This document shows, one piece after another, positions 23,746-34,045 of a DNA stretch of 64,000 bases. Origin of the DNA: Myotis daubentonii (taxonomy: Eukaryota; Chordata; Mammalia; Chiroptera; Vespertilionidae); the NCBI RefSeq assembly GCF_963259705.1, contig NC_081847.1, forward strand, positions 92,394,389 through 92,458,388, given 5' to 3'. Both the position numbers and the translations under genes were made by a program. Numbering within the stretch: the first letter of the stretch is position 1; each line of letters begins with the position of its first letter. The notes under the pieces were generated by a model that searched no databases, was not told where the DNA came from, and saw nothing but the letters and a program-made list of their open reading frames with translations.

Positions 23746-24510
23746 CCTTCTCCATTGTTTGAATGAATACTTGGTAGACATTAAGAAAGATAGAAGTTGA
23801 TGAGCTGAATGTCAACAGAACTCCATAATTACACAGGTAGATGACATTTTAAAATAAATATGGTTTCATAAGTGTAGCTGGTGGCTTCTTTTTGTAGTTG
23901 GATCTTTGTGTCTTCGTAAGGTTACCTTGTTCAGGCATGAGGGCCATGAAAATCCAATGGATTAAGTTAATTTACAACAGAAATTTTGTCCAATTGCATC
24001 ACAAAGTATTACAGCAAGAGTTTCCAGGAAAATGAGATAGAGTAAGTAATATTGGTAGCACTGAGAGTCAGTATTATTAGGTTTCAGATAACAGTGTTTT
24101 AGCATGAAAAAGTTTGGAACAGTAATAAATAAAATATAATGCTGGACATTGCTTAATTCTTCACCTCATGTCTTAATATTCCTATTTTGGGATGTTTCAT
24201 TCCTATAACAATTAGTAGAGCACCACTATTGTTTTTATGTAAATATGTATTTACATATTATAGGATGGAAACACTTTAAAAATAATACACTGTAGCGAAG
24301 TGTTTGACTGTCACATCTCTCAGAATTCAGCTGCACAGCCATCTGCACACACAGCCTTGAGAATCCACCCTACGACTAAATATTATGTTCAAATATTAGT
24401 AAAAATATTAAGCTACTCCTCATCCATTTGTATGAGGTATTTTTCTGCTATAAAAAGAAACGATAGATTCCATGCCTGTTTTCCCTTGCGTCATGTAAGT
24501 CTGTGCCATG
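23746..24510. other. Unique noncoding sequence
   Basis: AT-rich unique sequence, no gene recognised. Confidence 0.45.
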
Positions 24511-24625
24511 TCATTCATTCATTCATTCATTCATTCATTCATTCATTCAGCAGACATTCACTGTGTCTCTACCCCATGGAAAGACGCTGTTCTGGGCCCT
24601 GAGGATATTGGGGGGGGGGGGGGGG
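24511..24625 (-). repeat. L2 3' end with (TCAT)n and a 16-base G run
   Basis: (TCAT)n at 24511-24548 is followed by CAGCAGACATTCACTGTGTC and GACGCTGTTCTGGGCCCTGA, the inverse L2 3' end ('acctactgtgtgccaggcactgttctaggcactgagga'). The right side ends in a run of 16 G (24610-24625). Both runs are likely length-variable. Confidence 0.65.
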
Positions 24626-25056
24626 AGCAAAAGTAGGCTTACAGTTGTGAGTACGTGAAACAGAGTTCATTCTTGCGTTACTTATTAATTGTTGTATTAT
24701 TTTCTGTACAAACAACTGCGGGCCTCCCCTTGCACCGCCCTGAGTCAGTGAACATCACAGAACTCCCACTGTTACTGAGCTTTCGTGCTGGAGGCGGGCG
24801 ACCCACATCCAAGGCCCTAACAGGTGCCACTGAGTGGGAGGCTGGTGTGGCTGCTGTGTGAGGCTGGGGTCTGCTGGGACAGGCAGGCTGGGGGGCGGGG
24901 TGCACATGGGGACAATGTTGGGATATTTCTGTGCTGTGTGGTAAGTGGGTCCATGGGTGCCCCCCTCACCCTGGCCGCCCTAGCCCCTCCCAGGGCCCCC
25001 AGGCCTCCTCCTAATGGGAGCATCAGTGTCTGGCCCAGTAGGAGCCCTGGCAGCCT
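24626..25056. other. Unique sequence, GC-rich toward the right
   Basis: There is no recognisable gene. Open frames of 184-242 residues on both strands extend from here into the G-rich tandem repeat, and are explained by the lack of stop codons there. Confidence 0.45.
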
Positions 25057-25290
25057 GGCTGGGGGAGCTGGGGGAGCTGGTGGAGCTGGGGGGGCTGGGG
25101 GAGGTGGGGGAGCTGGGGGGGGCTGGGGGGGCTGGGGGAGCTGGGCGGGCTGGGGGAGGTGGGCGGGCGGGGGAGGTGGGGGAGCTGGGGGAGCTGGGGG
25201 GGCTGGGGGAGGTGGGGGAGCTGGGGGGGCTGGGGGAGGTGGGGGAGCTGGGGGGGCTGGGGGAGGTGGGGGAGCTGGGGGGGCTGGGGG
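25057..25290 (+). repeat. G-rich minisatellite with quadruplex potential
   Basis: Tandem CTGGGGGAGGTGGGGGAG-like units of about 24 bp and shorter 9-12-bp subunits (CTGGGGGAG, CTGGGGGGG) fill the tract. The last five units, from about 25190, are almost identical. Nearly every unit has G runs of five or more on the plus strand. Translation gives only Gly/Trp or Pro/Leu repeats in every frame, so no protein is called. Confidence 0.92.
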
Positions 25291-25633
25291 ATGGTTTTGG
25301 CGTTTCTGCGCAATCCCAGGAAGTTCCAGATTCGGACTTTCCCTCCAGGTGACTATTTCGCCGGGTGCCAGCCCATAAATGGAGAGCAGAGCAAGGGACA
25401 GAGTCCAGCAGCAAAGGAGAGGCGCTGGGCGGGTGCATAGGAAAGGCCCAGGGCAGGTAGCATCGAGCAGAGAGATGAAGGGGAGGGAGAGAAGGGCTGA
25501 GCCACAAACATGTGAGTGAAGAGAGGGGACAGGCCTCACACACAAAAGCTAGAGCTTTGACACTGAACGCTCGATAGTGCTCAGTGTAGGGCTGTCAGAA
25601 TCGCTATTTCAAGTGCCATTTCAGTTTCATAAA
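25291..25633. other. Unique noncoding sequence
   Basis: Short unique stretch; nothing recognised. Confidence 0.45.
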
Positions 25634-25643
25634 AACAATCAGA

Positions 25644-25845
25644 GCCCTAGCCGATTTGGTTCCGTGGTTAGAGCATCGACCTGAGGACTGAAGGGTCCCG
25701 GGTTCGATTCCAGCCAAAGGCACATCCCCAGTGGGGGGCGTGTAGGAGGCAGCTGATCCATGATTCTCTCTCATCATTGATGTGTCTGTCTCTCCCTCTC
25801 CCTTGCTCTGTGAAGTCAATAAAAATATATTAAAAAAAAAACAAC
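25644..25845 (+). repeat. VES SINE, second tRNA-head subtype
   Basis: The head is GCCCTAGCCGATTTGGTTCC, unlike the GCCCGGCCGG head of other copies, and it has a perfect B box GGTTCGATTCC. The target duplication AACAATCAGA is at 25634-25643 and 25846-25855. The segment between the B box and GGGGGGCGTGTAGGAGGCAG is shorter than in other copies. Confidence 0.95.
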
Positions 25846-25855
25846 AACAATCAGA

Positions 25856-27034
25856 AATTTGGGTTCAGGTGCTGAATGAGTTGCAAATGGCCCCTGTCAC
25901 CAGCCAAGCCTAATCGGAATGGCACTTGTAGATGGAACTTTTGAAGTCAGTCCTGAGAGGACCCAGTATTTATTTTATAGTTTCTAGAACCCTACACTCA
26001 AGAAGACGCGGGCTCTCTCCTTGACGAGATTCGATGTTTCCTATTGCATCTCTTGCACAACTTCCTCCTTGGAAAACAGCAACCTACGTAAAGTTAGTCC
26101 CTTCGCTGAATACAAATACAAATACATTGACCACCAGTGACAAGACCCCTGCTTTCGAGGAGTCAACAGTTCACTGGAGGGGGCAGTTGTGTAAATGAAT
26201 AAAACAGAGTAAAAAGTGGTAAATCCAAAAATTAGTACATTTGGCATGCTGAGTAATGCTGACTTCTCTCCCTATATTTTCCCATAATTAACTGGTTTTC
26301 CTTGTCACTTTTCATCAGAAGGTAAATCTGAGCATTAATGCAATTCACCCACCTCATATTTCATTATTTTAAAATTACCTTGAATACCAAATGAAGTCAC
26401 TCACAGTTAACGAGAAAAAAAAGGGACGAGGCATATGGTTGGTTGAAATTGTTTAACTTTGTAGCCCTCATTTGATTTAATATGTTTTGTTCAATTCCAA
26501 GAGAGAGAGACATAATGAAATTAAAGAGAGTGCGGGCACCATGATCTGAAACTAACCAAACCTCCTAACGGCCTGATTTTACCTCCATGGCCATTGGCAC
26601 TGCCCATAGGTCGGCCATTCCTCATTTTTTTCCTGCCTCTGTCTTTTGCTTTGTTTTTTTAATGGTCCTGTCCTCTAACATAAGGGGGCCCATTTATCAT
26701 CTGCACCGTAAGATAGAAGAAGAAGGAGGTCTGAACAATTTCTACCACAGCCATCAGAATCCTGAACGTCTGCAAAGTCACACACTGCATTCTATTGCCT
26801 TGCCATGCCTTTGTTCCCCATCCGGTGGAGACATGAAGACCTGTGTTTTACTATTTCCTTGGTGTCTTTTGCACTTAACTTTTATCAAAAACTTGTTGAT
26901 TCGCAGGGCTTCCATTTCCTCCCTGGGTTGGGGAAGAGGAAAAAATGACAGCTCCCTGGGTGGGGGAAGGAGTGGTCGCTTCACAGCTCTCCTTTCTAAC
27001 CCCGTCCTAACAGCACCTGTTAGAAGAATCACTA
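25856..27034. other. Mostly unique sequence with a weak L2-like trace
   Basis: An L2-like stretch is possible at about 26085-26235 (TACATTGACCACCAGTGACA, then a TGGAGGGGGCAGT-like block), but it is too diverged to call firmly. The 169-residue plus-strand frame at 26587-27096 runs into a DNA transposon and is not a gene. Confidence 0.4.
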
Positions 27035-27678
27035 TGATAGTCCCCTGTAATCTGTGGTCTCGCTTTCTGCAGTTACAATGGTCCACCATGGTCTGAAAAC
27101 ATTCAATGAAAATTCCAGAAATAGTTTCTAGGTTTGAAATTGCCTATCATTCTAAGGACTTTACATCAGCTCATCATACAGGCATTGTATCCACTCCCAT
27201 CATCACAAGAAAGGTGAGGACAGGACAATGAGGTATTTTGAGAGAGAGAGATGACATTTACAAAACTTTTATTACAGTATATTGTGAAAATTAGTTTGTT
27301 TTATTATTAACTAGAGGGCTGATGCACGAAATTCTTGCAAGGGCCTTGGCCCCTGGCCCCCCGCCTGTTGCCGCTAGCCGGGCGGGGGAGGGGGGAAGGG
27401 GGGGGCCTCTGCCACCTCTGCCTCAGCCCCCCTCCCCCCACCCCACCTACTGCAGCTTTGTCAGGAAGGAAAGACATGTGGCCTAATTAGCATATTATGC
27501 TTTTATTATTATAGATTAGTGTTGTTTGTTTCTTACTGTGACTGATTTATAAATTAAACTTTCCCATAGGTACATATGGACAGGGAAAGCACGGTATATA
27601 AAGGGTTCAGTATTTCCATGGTTTCAGGCATCCACTGCGGGTCTGGACATGGACCCCCCGCAGATAAGGGGTTATTTG
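27035..27678 (+). mobile_element. MER2-like (Tigger-derived) DNA transposon with a Helitron inside
   Basis: The left part reads GATAGTCCCCTGTAATCTGT and TCAATGAAAATTCCAGAAAT; the right part reads TTTATAAATTAAACTTTCCC, CCATGGTTTCAGGCATCCAC and CCCCCGCAGATAAGGGG. These are the two ends of a MER2-type pogo/Tigger non-autonomous element. The Helitron at 27311-27515 splits it. No transposase is present. The outer ends are approximate. Confidence 0.7.
27311..27515 (-). mobile_element. Non-autonomous HeliBat-type Helitron
   Basis: Read on the minus strand it begins TCTATAATAATAAAAGCATA and ends in a diverged hairpin followed by CTAG. The host bases are A before CTAG and T after the GA end, the classic A/T insertion without target duplication. 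The interior is GC-rich and 205 bp long, with no Rep/helicase. The host is a MER2-like element. Confidence 0.88.
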
Positions 27679-27829
27679 TTTGCATTTGGCTTGCAGGGAA
27701 AATATGTTTTCTACTAGAAGTAAATTTTGGCTGATCTTGTGTAGTTGTGCATTCTTGTACCCCTACTGGAATCCACACTGATTCCAAATCATTCTCTGGA
27801 TAAATTTCCTTTGAAGCAGAATTCTCTAG

Positions 27830-28539
27830 AACTGTAGTTATCAAAGAGGGGCCAAGGTCAGCGGCATCTGGGAGCTGCTCGAATGCAAACTCCAAGGACC
27901 CACCTCAGACTCACTGAGTGAGATACTGGGGAGGGGGCCGGAAATCTGAGGTGTGTGTTTTTTTAAATTTGTATTGAGTTTATTGGGGTGATATTGGTTA
28001 ATAAAATTATGTATGTTTCAAGTAAATAATTCTATAATACATCATCTGTATCTTGTATACAGATGTCAAGTCATACAAAGTCAAGTCTCCTTCCATCACC
28101 ATTTAAACCTTTACCTTCTCCTACGTCCCCCATCTCTAGTCTCTATGTTAATCACCACACTGTTGTCTGTGTCTATGATTTGTGGGGATTTTTTTTTTCT
28201 TAGTCCTTTCACTTTTACCCAAAACACTAATGGCCAAGTTTCGGAGGCAACCCAAGTGCCCTTCAGTTGCTGAGGAACAAAAAAGCCTTGGTACGTTTAC
28301 ACAATGGAGGACTATTGGCTATGAAAGAGGAGGAAACCTTTCCTTCTGTGACAGTGTGGATGGGCCTATTATGCTATAAGTGAACTAAGCCCGTCAGAAA
28401 GACAAGCACCATATGATTTCACTTGTATGGGGAGTCCAGTGAGCAAAATAAACTAACAAAAGAGAAACAGACTCATGGAAATGTGAGTTTTCACAAGCCC
28501 TTCAGCAGTTCTAATGCACACTGAAGTTTAAGAACCCTG
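27830..28539 (-). mobile_element. MER5A hAT element split by an L1
   Basis: The left part (27830-27950) is inverse MER5A, from ACTGTAGTTATCAAAG through GAATGCAAACTCCAAGGACC to GGGGGCCGGAAATCTGAG. The right part (28477-28539) continues with TTTTCACAAGCCCTTCAGCA and GAAGTTTAAGAACCCTG. Together they make one near-complete copy. Non-coding and ancient. Confidence 0.8.
27951..28476 (-). repeat. 5'-inverted L1 insertion
   Basis: The left part is antisense L1 3' UTR (TTATTGGGGTGATATTGG, then TCAAGTCTCCTTCCATCACC, CACACTGTTGTCTGTGTC) preceded by a T run. From about 28205 the sequence switches to sense L1 ORF2 3' sequence (CCCAAGTGCCCTTCAG, CATATGATTTCACTTG). Flanks GGAAATCTGAG and GGAAATGTGAG form a target duplication. 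The arrangement fits twin priming. Not coding-competent. Confidence 0.8.
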
Positions 28540-29267
28540 AGCCGGTTATAGAAAGTAAGTGAGCGTGTGTGCCACCCAGTGTCCTGGTGAGTGCACATCT
28601 AAACTTCTGCCGGGCCATCTTCTGGGTGTTAAGTAACCTTAAGGTATACTCCAGGTGGCAGAACTGTGGTGTCTCTTACCAACTTTATTCTGGGTCCTTT
28701 AGCCTCAACACACAGGGTCCGCAGGGTGAATCACACCAAAAAGGACATGATATTCTTTTCAAAACTAAATGTAACTTGTTCATTATGTTGCACAATGACT
28801 GGTGAATAAAACCTGTATTATAATGTACCGTTCTAAGAATTTAGTTTTAAAATGTTCTTAATCTGAATCATTGGTATGCTTTTATTGACAGTAATGTAAG
28901 ATATTTATAATATATTTCTATTTGTTGTGGTTCTCAGGAAATTAAATTTAATGTTATTGAAAAGTAAAAAAAAAAGATTTAAAATAATTCTATATTATAA
29001 TCAGTCATTAAATAATCTTTTAAAAAATATGTGAACTTAAATTTTTTGAAAAATTTAATAAATGCAGTATAAAGACTGCACTTATATACAGGCATATTTA
29101 CTTATATATGTAAATATATAACTCTATATAAATATAAATAAATATATTATTATAGACAGCAAGATAGATGATAGTGATAGATTGATGATATATGGATAGA
29201 TAGCTAGGTAGATAGATGACAGATAATCTGCTGGAAAAATAGAAAGATCAGAAACTTGAGGCCAAGA
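28540..29267. other. Unique sequence and AT-rich low complexity
   Basis: An AATAAA at 28805-28810 sits after a non-repetitive stretch from 28.57 kb. From about 28.97 kb the DNA is AT-rich, with TAGA/GATA runs at 29.15-29.22 kb. No exon is confirmed. Confidence 0.4.
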
Positions 29268-29284
29268 TGATTTTATTCTTTTTT

Positions 29285-29596
29285 TTTTCTGAATAATCGT
29301 TCTTTATTATTCTAACAAGCTTTACTGTTATTCAACTCCTCCATAAAGGTGGCCATCCTAATCTAAGATGGCCTCCCAGGCATCTTCTTCCTGCACCTCT
29401 CAGCCCTTCCCAGCTCTGCAGCCCATGGATGCGTCATACAACCATTCGCAGAGCATGTGCGTGCTGCCCAAAGGTAGATGCGTGGAGGCAGGGACATAGA
29501 CAGTATCATATTCCTCTCCGTACTTCCCAAAATATACCATAAAGCCTGAAGTTGAACAGATTTTCAATACAGACTGCGGAAGGAGCGCAGGGAGGG
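29285..29596 (-). pseudogene. Small retrocopy of an unidentified polyadenylated RNA
   Basis: The insert is flanked by a 17-bp target duplication, TGATTTTATTCTTTTTT, at 29268-29284 and 29597-29613. On the minus strand it ends with an AATAAA signal (29303-29308), about 15 bases before an A-tract next to the duplication. The inverse sequence has a 60-odd-residue open stretch containing 'FGKYGEEYDTVYVPAS', which I cannot assign to a family. The structure (duplication, poly(A) signal, tail) fits L1-mediated retroposition of an mRNA or lncRNA 3' end. Confidence 0.65.
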
Positions 29597-29684
29597 TGAT
29601 TTTATTCTTTTTTCTGTTAGGAGAAGAAAAAGACACAAGAAGATACAGGTGCAAATTAAATGTTGTACAAGGAAGTGTTTAAAG

Positions 29685-29907
29685 CAGTGGTTCTCAACCT
29701 TCCTAATGCCGCGACTCTTTAATACAGTTCCTCATGTTGTGGTGACCCCCAACCATAAAATTATTTTCGTTGCTACTTCATAACTGTAATTTTGCTACTG
29801 TAAACAACATGTAATTATATTTGTGTTTTCTGATGGTCTTAGGAGACCCCTGTGAAAGGGTCATTCGACCCCCAAAGGGGTCGCGACCCACAGGTTGAAA
29901 ACCGCTG
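29685..29907 (-). mobile_element. SPIN-type non-autonomous hAT transposon, short form
   Basis: It runs from CAGTGGTTCTCAACCTTCC to GGTTGAAAACCGCTG, in inverse orientation to the copy at 20.2 kb. The perfect 8-bp target duplication GTTTAAAG is at 29677-29684 and 29908-29915. Compared with the long form, about 80 bases of the middle are missing (the segment around AATCACTATGCTTTAATTA). So two internally deleted SPIN forms occur within 10 kb. Confidence 0.93.
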
Positions 29908-29915
29908 GTTTAAAG

Positions 29916-31028
29916 AGAAAGAAAAGTAAAGATTGCGGCATAATTTTAATATGGGACATAAAAGAGTCCTATTGAACATTCCCCCTTCACTGGCCATGTA
30001 TGTGTTCCCTTGAAGAGTAACTGTGAGATTGTAAACATGAATTGTGTAAGTGCTGTTTCGGGTGTCCTGTGCCAGGTGGGTACTGGCGGGTGTTGGACCC
30101 TGCTCAGCAGTGTCTGTGCCGGAAGGAACAGCCAGCGGCCAGAAAGGGCTGAGGTCCCCGGGAGGCGGTCCACAGTGGGAAACCCTTTTCTGTCCGATGG
30201 ATCTAACGGGATCCTAGGAGGGTTCCCAGGGACAGCCAGGCTCCCTCCGTGAAAATGACAGCGGCCTTTGGAAGGAAGCCCCACACAACTATTCGGTAGA
30301 CCTAGGCAGGGGTCAAGGTGCACAGACATGTAGGGTTGAGAGCTGGTGTCTGAAAGATTCCGGTTTAACGAAGGCTTCCCATCTGCATGTATGACACCGA
30401 CAGCGCGAGCAGATGTGAAGTTCATGCATTTATAATATTTAGGAGAAAAATGTAAGTGAGGCGTTACCTCTTGGCTGGAGAAAACGTAACAGGGACTTAT
30501 TAAGACTATTCTGTAAAATAGAAATTATTTAAGAAGTGGATGAAGTGCATGGTTTCTAAAAGTAGATTAAACAAGAGAAAAATAAAAGTTGGATGAAATC
30601 TCTCTTGTGTTCCAAGGAAATAAACGTACAGGTGATTTTCACGAAAAAAAAAAAAAAGGATTAAAATGCTTTGATCCGGCAATAAAAAGGGGATTGGAAA
30701 AGTTCAAGAAGGAAATGTGAAAATGTCAGAGCAGAGTTTTAAATTATATTAGAAATTACACGGCAAGAATCAACCATGGAAAAAACGCAATCTGTGTTGT
30801 GGGAGGCGTGTGTGCACGGAGCTTTGCTGAGATTCAGAGGGAAGGGTCGCAAAGATGGTAGAAGACCCGAGGTGGCAAAGCGCTCCAACACCCACAGGGT
30901 CTACATCCCTCAAGAAAACGCAGAACAAACGCAAACAAATTCATAGTCAAAAGAGAATTCAAAAGATTATGCCGGGCACTTATCTGAGAAGGCAAGTCAG
31001 GGAAGCACAACATGTATCAGATAAAATG
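29916..31028. other. Unique noncoding sequence
   Basis: GC-richer at 30.05-30.27 kb, with an A-tract at 30645-30658. The minus-strand 159-residue frame at 29946-30425 has no recognisable domain. No gene is called. Confidence 0.4.
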
Positions 31029-31038
31029 AAGTAAAAGA

Positions 31039-31239
31039 GGTCTTGAGCATCGACCTATGAACCAGAGTTCAATTCCCAGTCAGGGAACACACCGAGGTTT
31101 TGGGATCAATCCCTAGTGTGGGGCGTATAGGAGACACCGATCAATGATCCTTTCTCACCACTGATGTTTCTATCTTTCTCTCTCTCCCTCTCCTTTCCTC
31201 TCTGAAATCAAGAAAAAATATTTTTTTTAAAAAAAAATT
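31039..31239 (+). repeat. VES SINE, 5'-truncated
   Basis: The copy begins within the tRNA-related head (GGTCTTGAGCATCGACC) and lacks about 30 bases of it. It keeps AGTTCAATTCCCAGTCAGGG, the body and the pyrimidine block. A duplication AAGTAAAAGA at 31029-31038 and 31240-31249 shows that the truncation happened at insertion. Confidence 0.93.
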
Positions 31240-31249
31240 AAGTAAAAGA

Positions 31250-31861
31250 TAATAAATGACAAAAGAAAAACGATCAGTCTTCCTTCAAGGATGGTTTCTT
31301 TACGAGCAGGATGCTTGCAGAGCAGCAGTAATAAAAGGATCCATCAGACAAAATATAACTGAACTGGATGGATCCTTATGATAGATGCCAGGTGCCAAAG
31401 ATAGTTAACAAAGCACAATGTATTACCAACGCCATTTTTTACAAATGATGTGTACTTTTACGAGAAAGTTATACCATGAAAACATTCATAGTGGCTTCCC
31501 ATGGCAATGAGTAATGAGAGCACATTTTGCTTATTTTGTTGTCTGTATTTATTAAATGCATGACAAAATATGTGCATGTGTAATCAGGGTATATTTTAAA
31601 ATAAATTGTCACTATGAACACTGTGCAAAATCCCTCCTATAGGGAAGGACTACTTTAATCCAGGTGAGAGCTGAGAGAGGCTGGAGGAGAGGGAAATGAG
31701 TTAGAGACGTGCTCGGGTAGAAACACAGTTTACAGCTGTCTCCAAAGGAAAAGCGCTACCTGGATGTGGGCCTTAGGCCCTTGTCTATTATTTTTTATTC
31801 TCTACAATTTGTTCTTGTTATTGTCTGCATCTCATTTGGTAAAGAATGGTGAAGAGCATGG
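31250..31861. other. Unique noncoding sequence
   Basis: AT-rich unique sequence; nothing recognised. Confidence 0.45.
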
Positions 31862-32156
31862 TCTATATACATAACGGCCAAAGCGACCCTTACAACCGAT
31901 GACGGGACAACCGGCCGGTAGCTATGGCGCACACTGACCACCAGGGGGCATATGCTCAATGCAGGAGCTATCTTCTGGTGGTCAGTGTGCTCCCACAGCC
32001 AACCTCCTGCACCAGCCAACTTCTCGCGGTCCCTCCCCCCAGCGAGCTGGCCCTGATGGTCCCGATTGGGACTGGGTGAGACGGCCCCGATGGCCTCTAT
32101 CACCGGCCAGGCTGAGGGACCCCACCTGTGCATGAATTCATGCACCAGGCCTCTAG
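31862..32156 (+). mobile_element. Non-autonomous HeliBat-type Helitron with inverted CTCF-like pair
   Basis: It starts TCTATATACATAACGGCC and ends with the hairpin GTGCATGAATTCATGCAC followed by AGGCCTCTAG and host T. An internal 16-bp perfect inverted repeat (GCACACTGACCACCAG at 31929-31944 and its inverse at 31975-31990) carries a CTCF-like core, CCACCAGGGGGCA, at 31938. The right copy is degraded. There is no helicase gene. Confidence 0.92.
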
Positions 32157-32588
32157 TTAGTTGAATAAAAGAAAAGTGAATAAAGTATAAGAATGTCTTT
32201 TACTCAGAGAATAGAAATTTATATTTAAAAGACTTTGTAAATATCACCCCGAGTCATGTATACCATGTCACATCTCAGGTACCTTACTTAGTTGTTGTTG
32301 TGTTTTGTTTTTTTCAGAGAACATTCAGGCACTTAGCAGAGTAACACAGCACAGACACCTTTAAAGTTGGGATGTAAAAAGAGATGTTTGCAAATCCAGA
32401 AGCAGCCAAATCTATGGAAAACCCAATGGTCACTGCAGCTCGCAGTTACATGGTTCCAAAGTCCTTCTGTCTGGTAGTGTGGTCTCTGTCATCATAACTG
32501 GATGAAGTCAATGTTCAGATAAATCCAGTACCTACTGTAAACCCACAGAATCAAGACAACATTCTAGGAAACAAAGAATCAAATTAAA
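32157..32588. other. Unique noncoding sequence
   Basis: Short unique stretch; no feature recognised. Confidence 0.45.
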
Positions 32589-32599
32589 TTTCAAATTTT

Positions 32600-32770
32600 A
32601 GCCCTGGTATGGAGCATAGTCCATACCAAAAGGCTGTTGGTTCAATCCCCGGTAGGGCATGTCTGAGAGGCAATCAATCGATGTTTCTCTCTCACATTGA
32701 CGTCTCTTTCTCGCTCCCGTTCTCGGGTTCACATCAATAAAAACTCATCCTCAGGTGAGGATTAATTTTT
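32600..32770 (+). repeat. VES-related SINE, diverged subtype
   Basis: It begins AGCCCTGGTATGGAGCATAG and keeps the B-box-like GGTTCAATCCCCGG, the CAATCAATCGATGTTTCTCT body and a final AATAAAAACTCATCC. The tRNA-unrelated middle is absent. The duplication TTTCAAATTTT at 32589-32599 and 32771-32781 fixes the ends. The tail is unusual, with CCTCAGGTGAGG after the A-rich part. Confidence 0.85.
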
Positions 32771-32781
32771 TTTCAAATTTT

Positions 32782-33895
32782 GAAGTTTTCCAATGTGAAG
32801 GGGACATAGCATAAAAATCATAAGCTCCTTATTTGGTTATTTCTTGGATAAATTCAATTAGAAAAGTTGACAGACTCATCAAGCAGTCCTGAGAGTTATT
32901 TACTTAGAAACTGCAATGAAAATTTTAGCAGGGTCCTGGGGAATTTCATTTCAATATTAAAAATTCATTTATTTTTAAATTAGGTGCATTTTTATTGACA
33001 GTCCAAGGCTTTTATCTGCCAAAGTCCTTTCTTATTTATTCTGAGAGCTTATAAAAAGCTCTCACATTTTTTTTCAGTATTTCTTTTCCCCCTTTTGCCC
33101 ATTAAATTGTCATTGAGAACCAATTTGTTAGATGAGGAGAAACAATTTTATAATTCAGAAATTATGGGCTCAGGTATACTTTTCAAAATTCATCCATCAC
33201 TTTGGAATGAACAAACATTCCAAGTGTTAAATGAAATAGTGCTCTAGCTATTCAACATGCACATTTCAAATTTAGACATGCGACTGGAAACAGTAGAGGT
33301 AACTCAATGTGCAATCCTTAAATCACTGAATATATTTTATTTTCCAAACAAGTATTTGATAAACCACCTGATAATACATGAGATCAGATGTGGCTGGTGT
33401 GCAGTATGTTTGAATTTTTCCAGATTATTCCATATGTTATCCAAAAAGATTATTAAAATGCATAGAGGGAATGCGATCCTTGGCATCGTTACTATAAAAA
33501 CATGTTAACATCTAAAATCAAAGAAAAACACTACATTTCTCAGAGAATTATTCTGTATCCTTTGACTTTCTTAGTCTTCTGGGGCAGAGCTGAACCACTT
33601 TCTGCTGGTGTATCACTAGGAAGAAGGAGACAGCGCAGTGAGAATCTGCTACCTTTGGCACATTCACACCCATCAGCGACTGGGCCAGGAGTTGACACAA
33701 GTCACTACCGAAGTCTCAGGTATTCCTGCATGCATGCCTGTCATTATATAAAACTCCAACCTCCTTTTCCTGGTGCTTGTGATCAACATTGGCGTCACTA
33801 ACAAATCAGACTGTAGTCATCCTGGGCCCCAAGCTCGGATATACTGCATCAAGCACTATGTGTGGGTGGGATTTCTACTAGCATCTCACATTCAC
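32782..33895. other. Unique noncoding sequence
   Basis: AT-rich to 33.5 kb, then mixed. No gene or repeat is recognised. Confidence 0.45.
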
Positions 33896-33897
33896 AG

Positions 33898-34045
33898 GGA
33901 AGCAATTTAAGCAAAATAAGCCAGTCAGAGAAAGACAAGTATCACATGATCTCACTTACATGTGGAATCTACTGAACAAAATAATGAAGACTCCACGACA
34001 TTTTAAAGATGTCATACTTTATGAAAATATAAATTCATACTTATA
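33898..34045 (+). repeat. L1 ORF2 end fragment
   Basis: AATAAGCCAGTCAGAGAAAG, followed by ATCACATGATCTCACTTACA and TGTGGAATCTACTGAAC, is the L1 ORF2 C-terminus with the first bases of the 3' UTR. It breaks off near the Helitron boundary. Confidence 0.7.

Noticed and set aside
24817..25545. 242-residue minus-strand proline-rich open frame
   Set aside because: It is the translation of a G/C-rich tandem repeat. Flanking codons show no protein-like composition, and the opposite strand is equally open.
25644..25700. tRNA gene (perfect B box)
   Set aside because: The B box belongs to the tRNA-derived head of a VES SINE, shown by the body, tail and target duplication. No cloverleaf or anticodon arm is complete.
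26587..27096. 169-residue plus-strand open frame
   Set aside because: It runs through the left end of a MER2-like transposon and shows no domain.
27308..27530. CpG island
   Set aside because: The GC-rich patch is the interior of a Helitron, not a promoter island.
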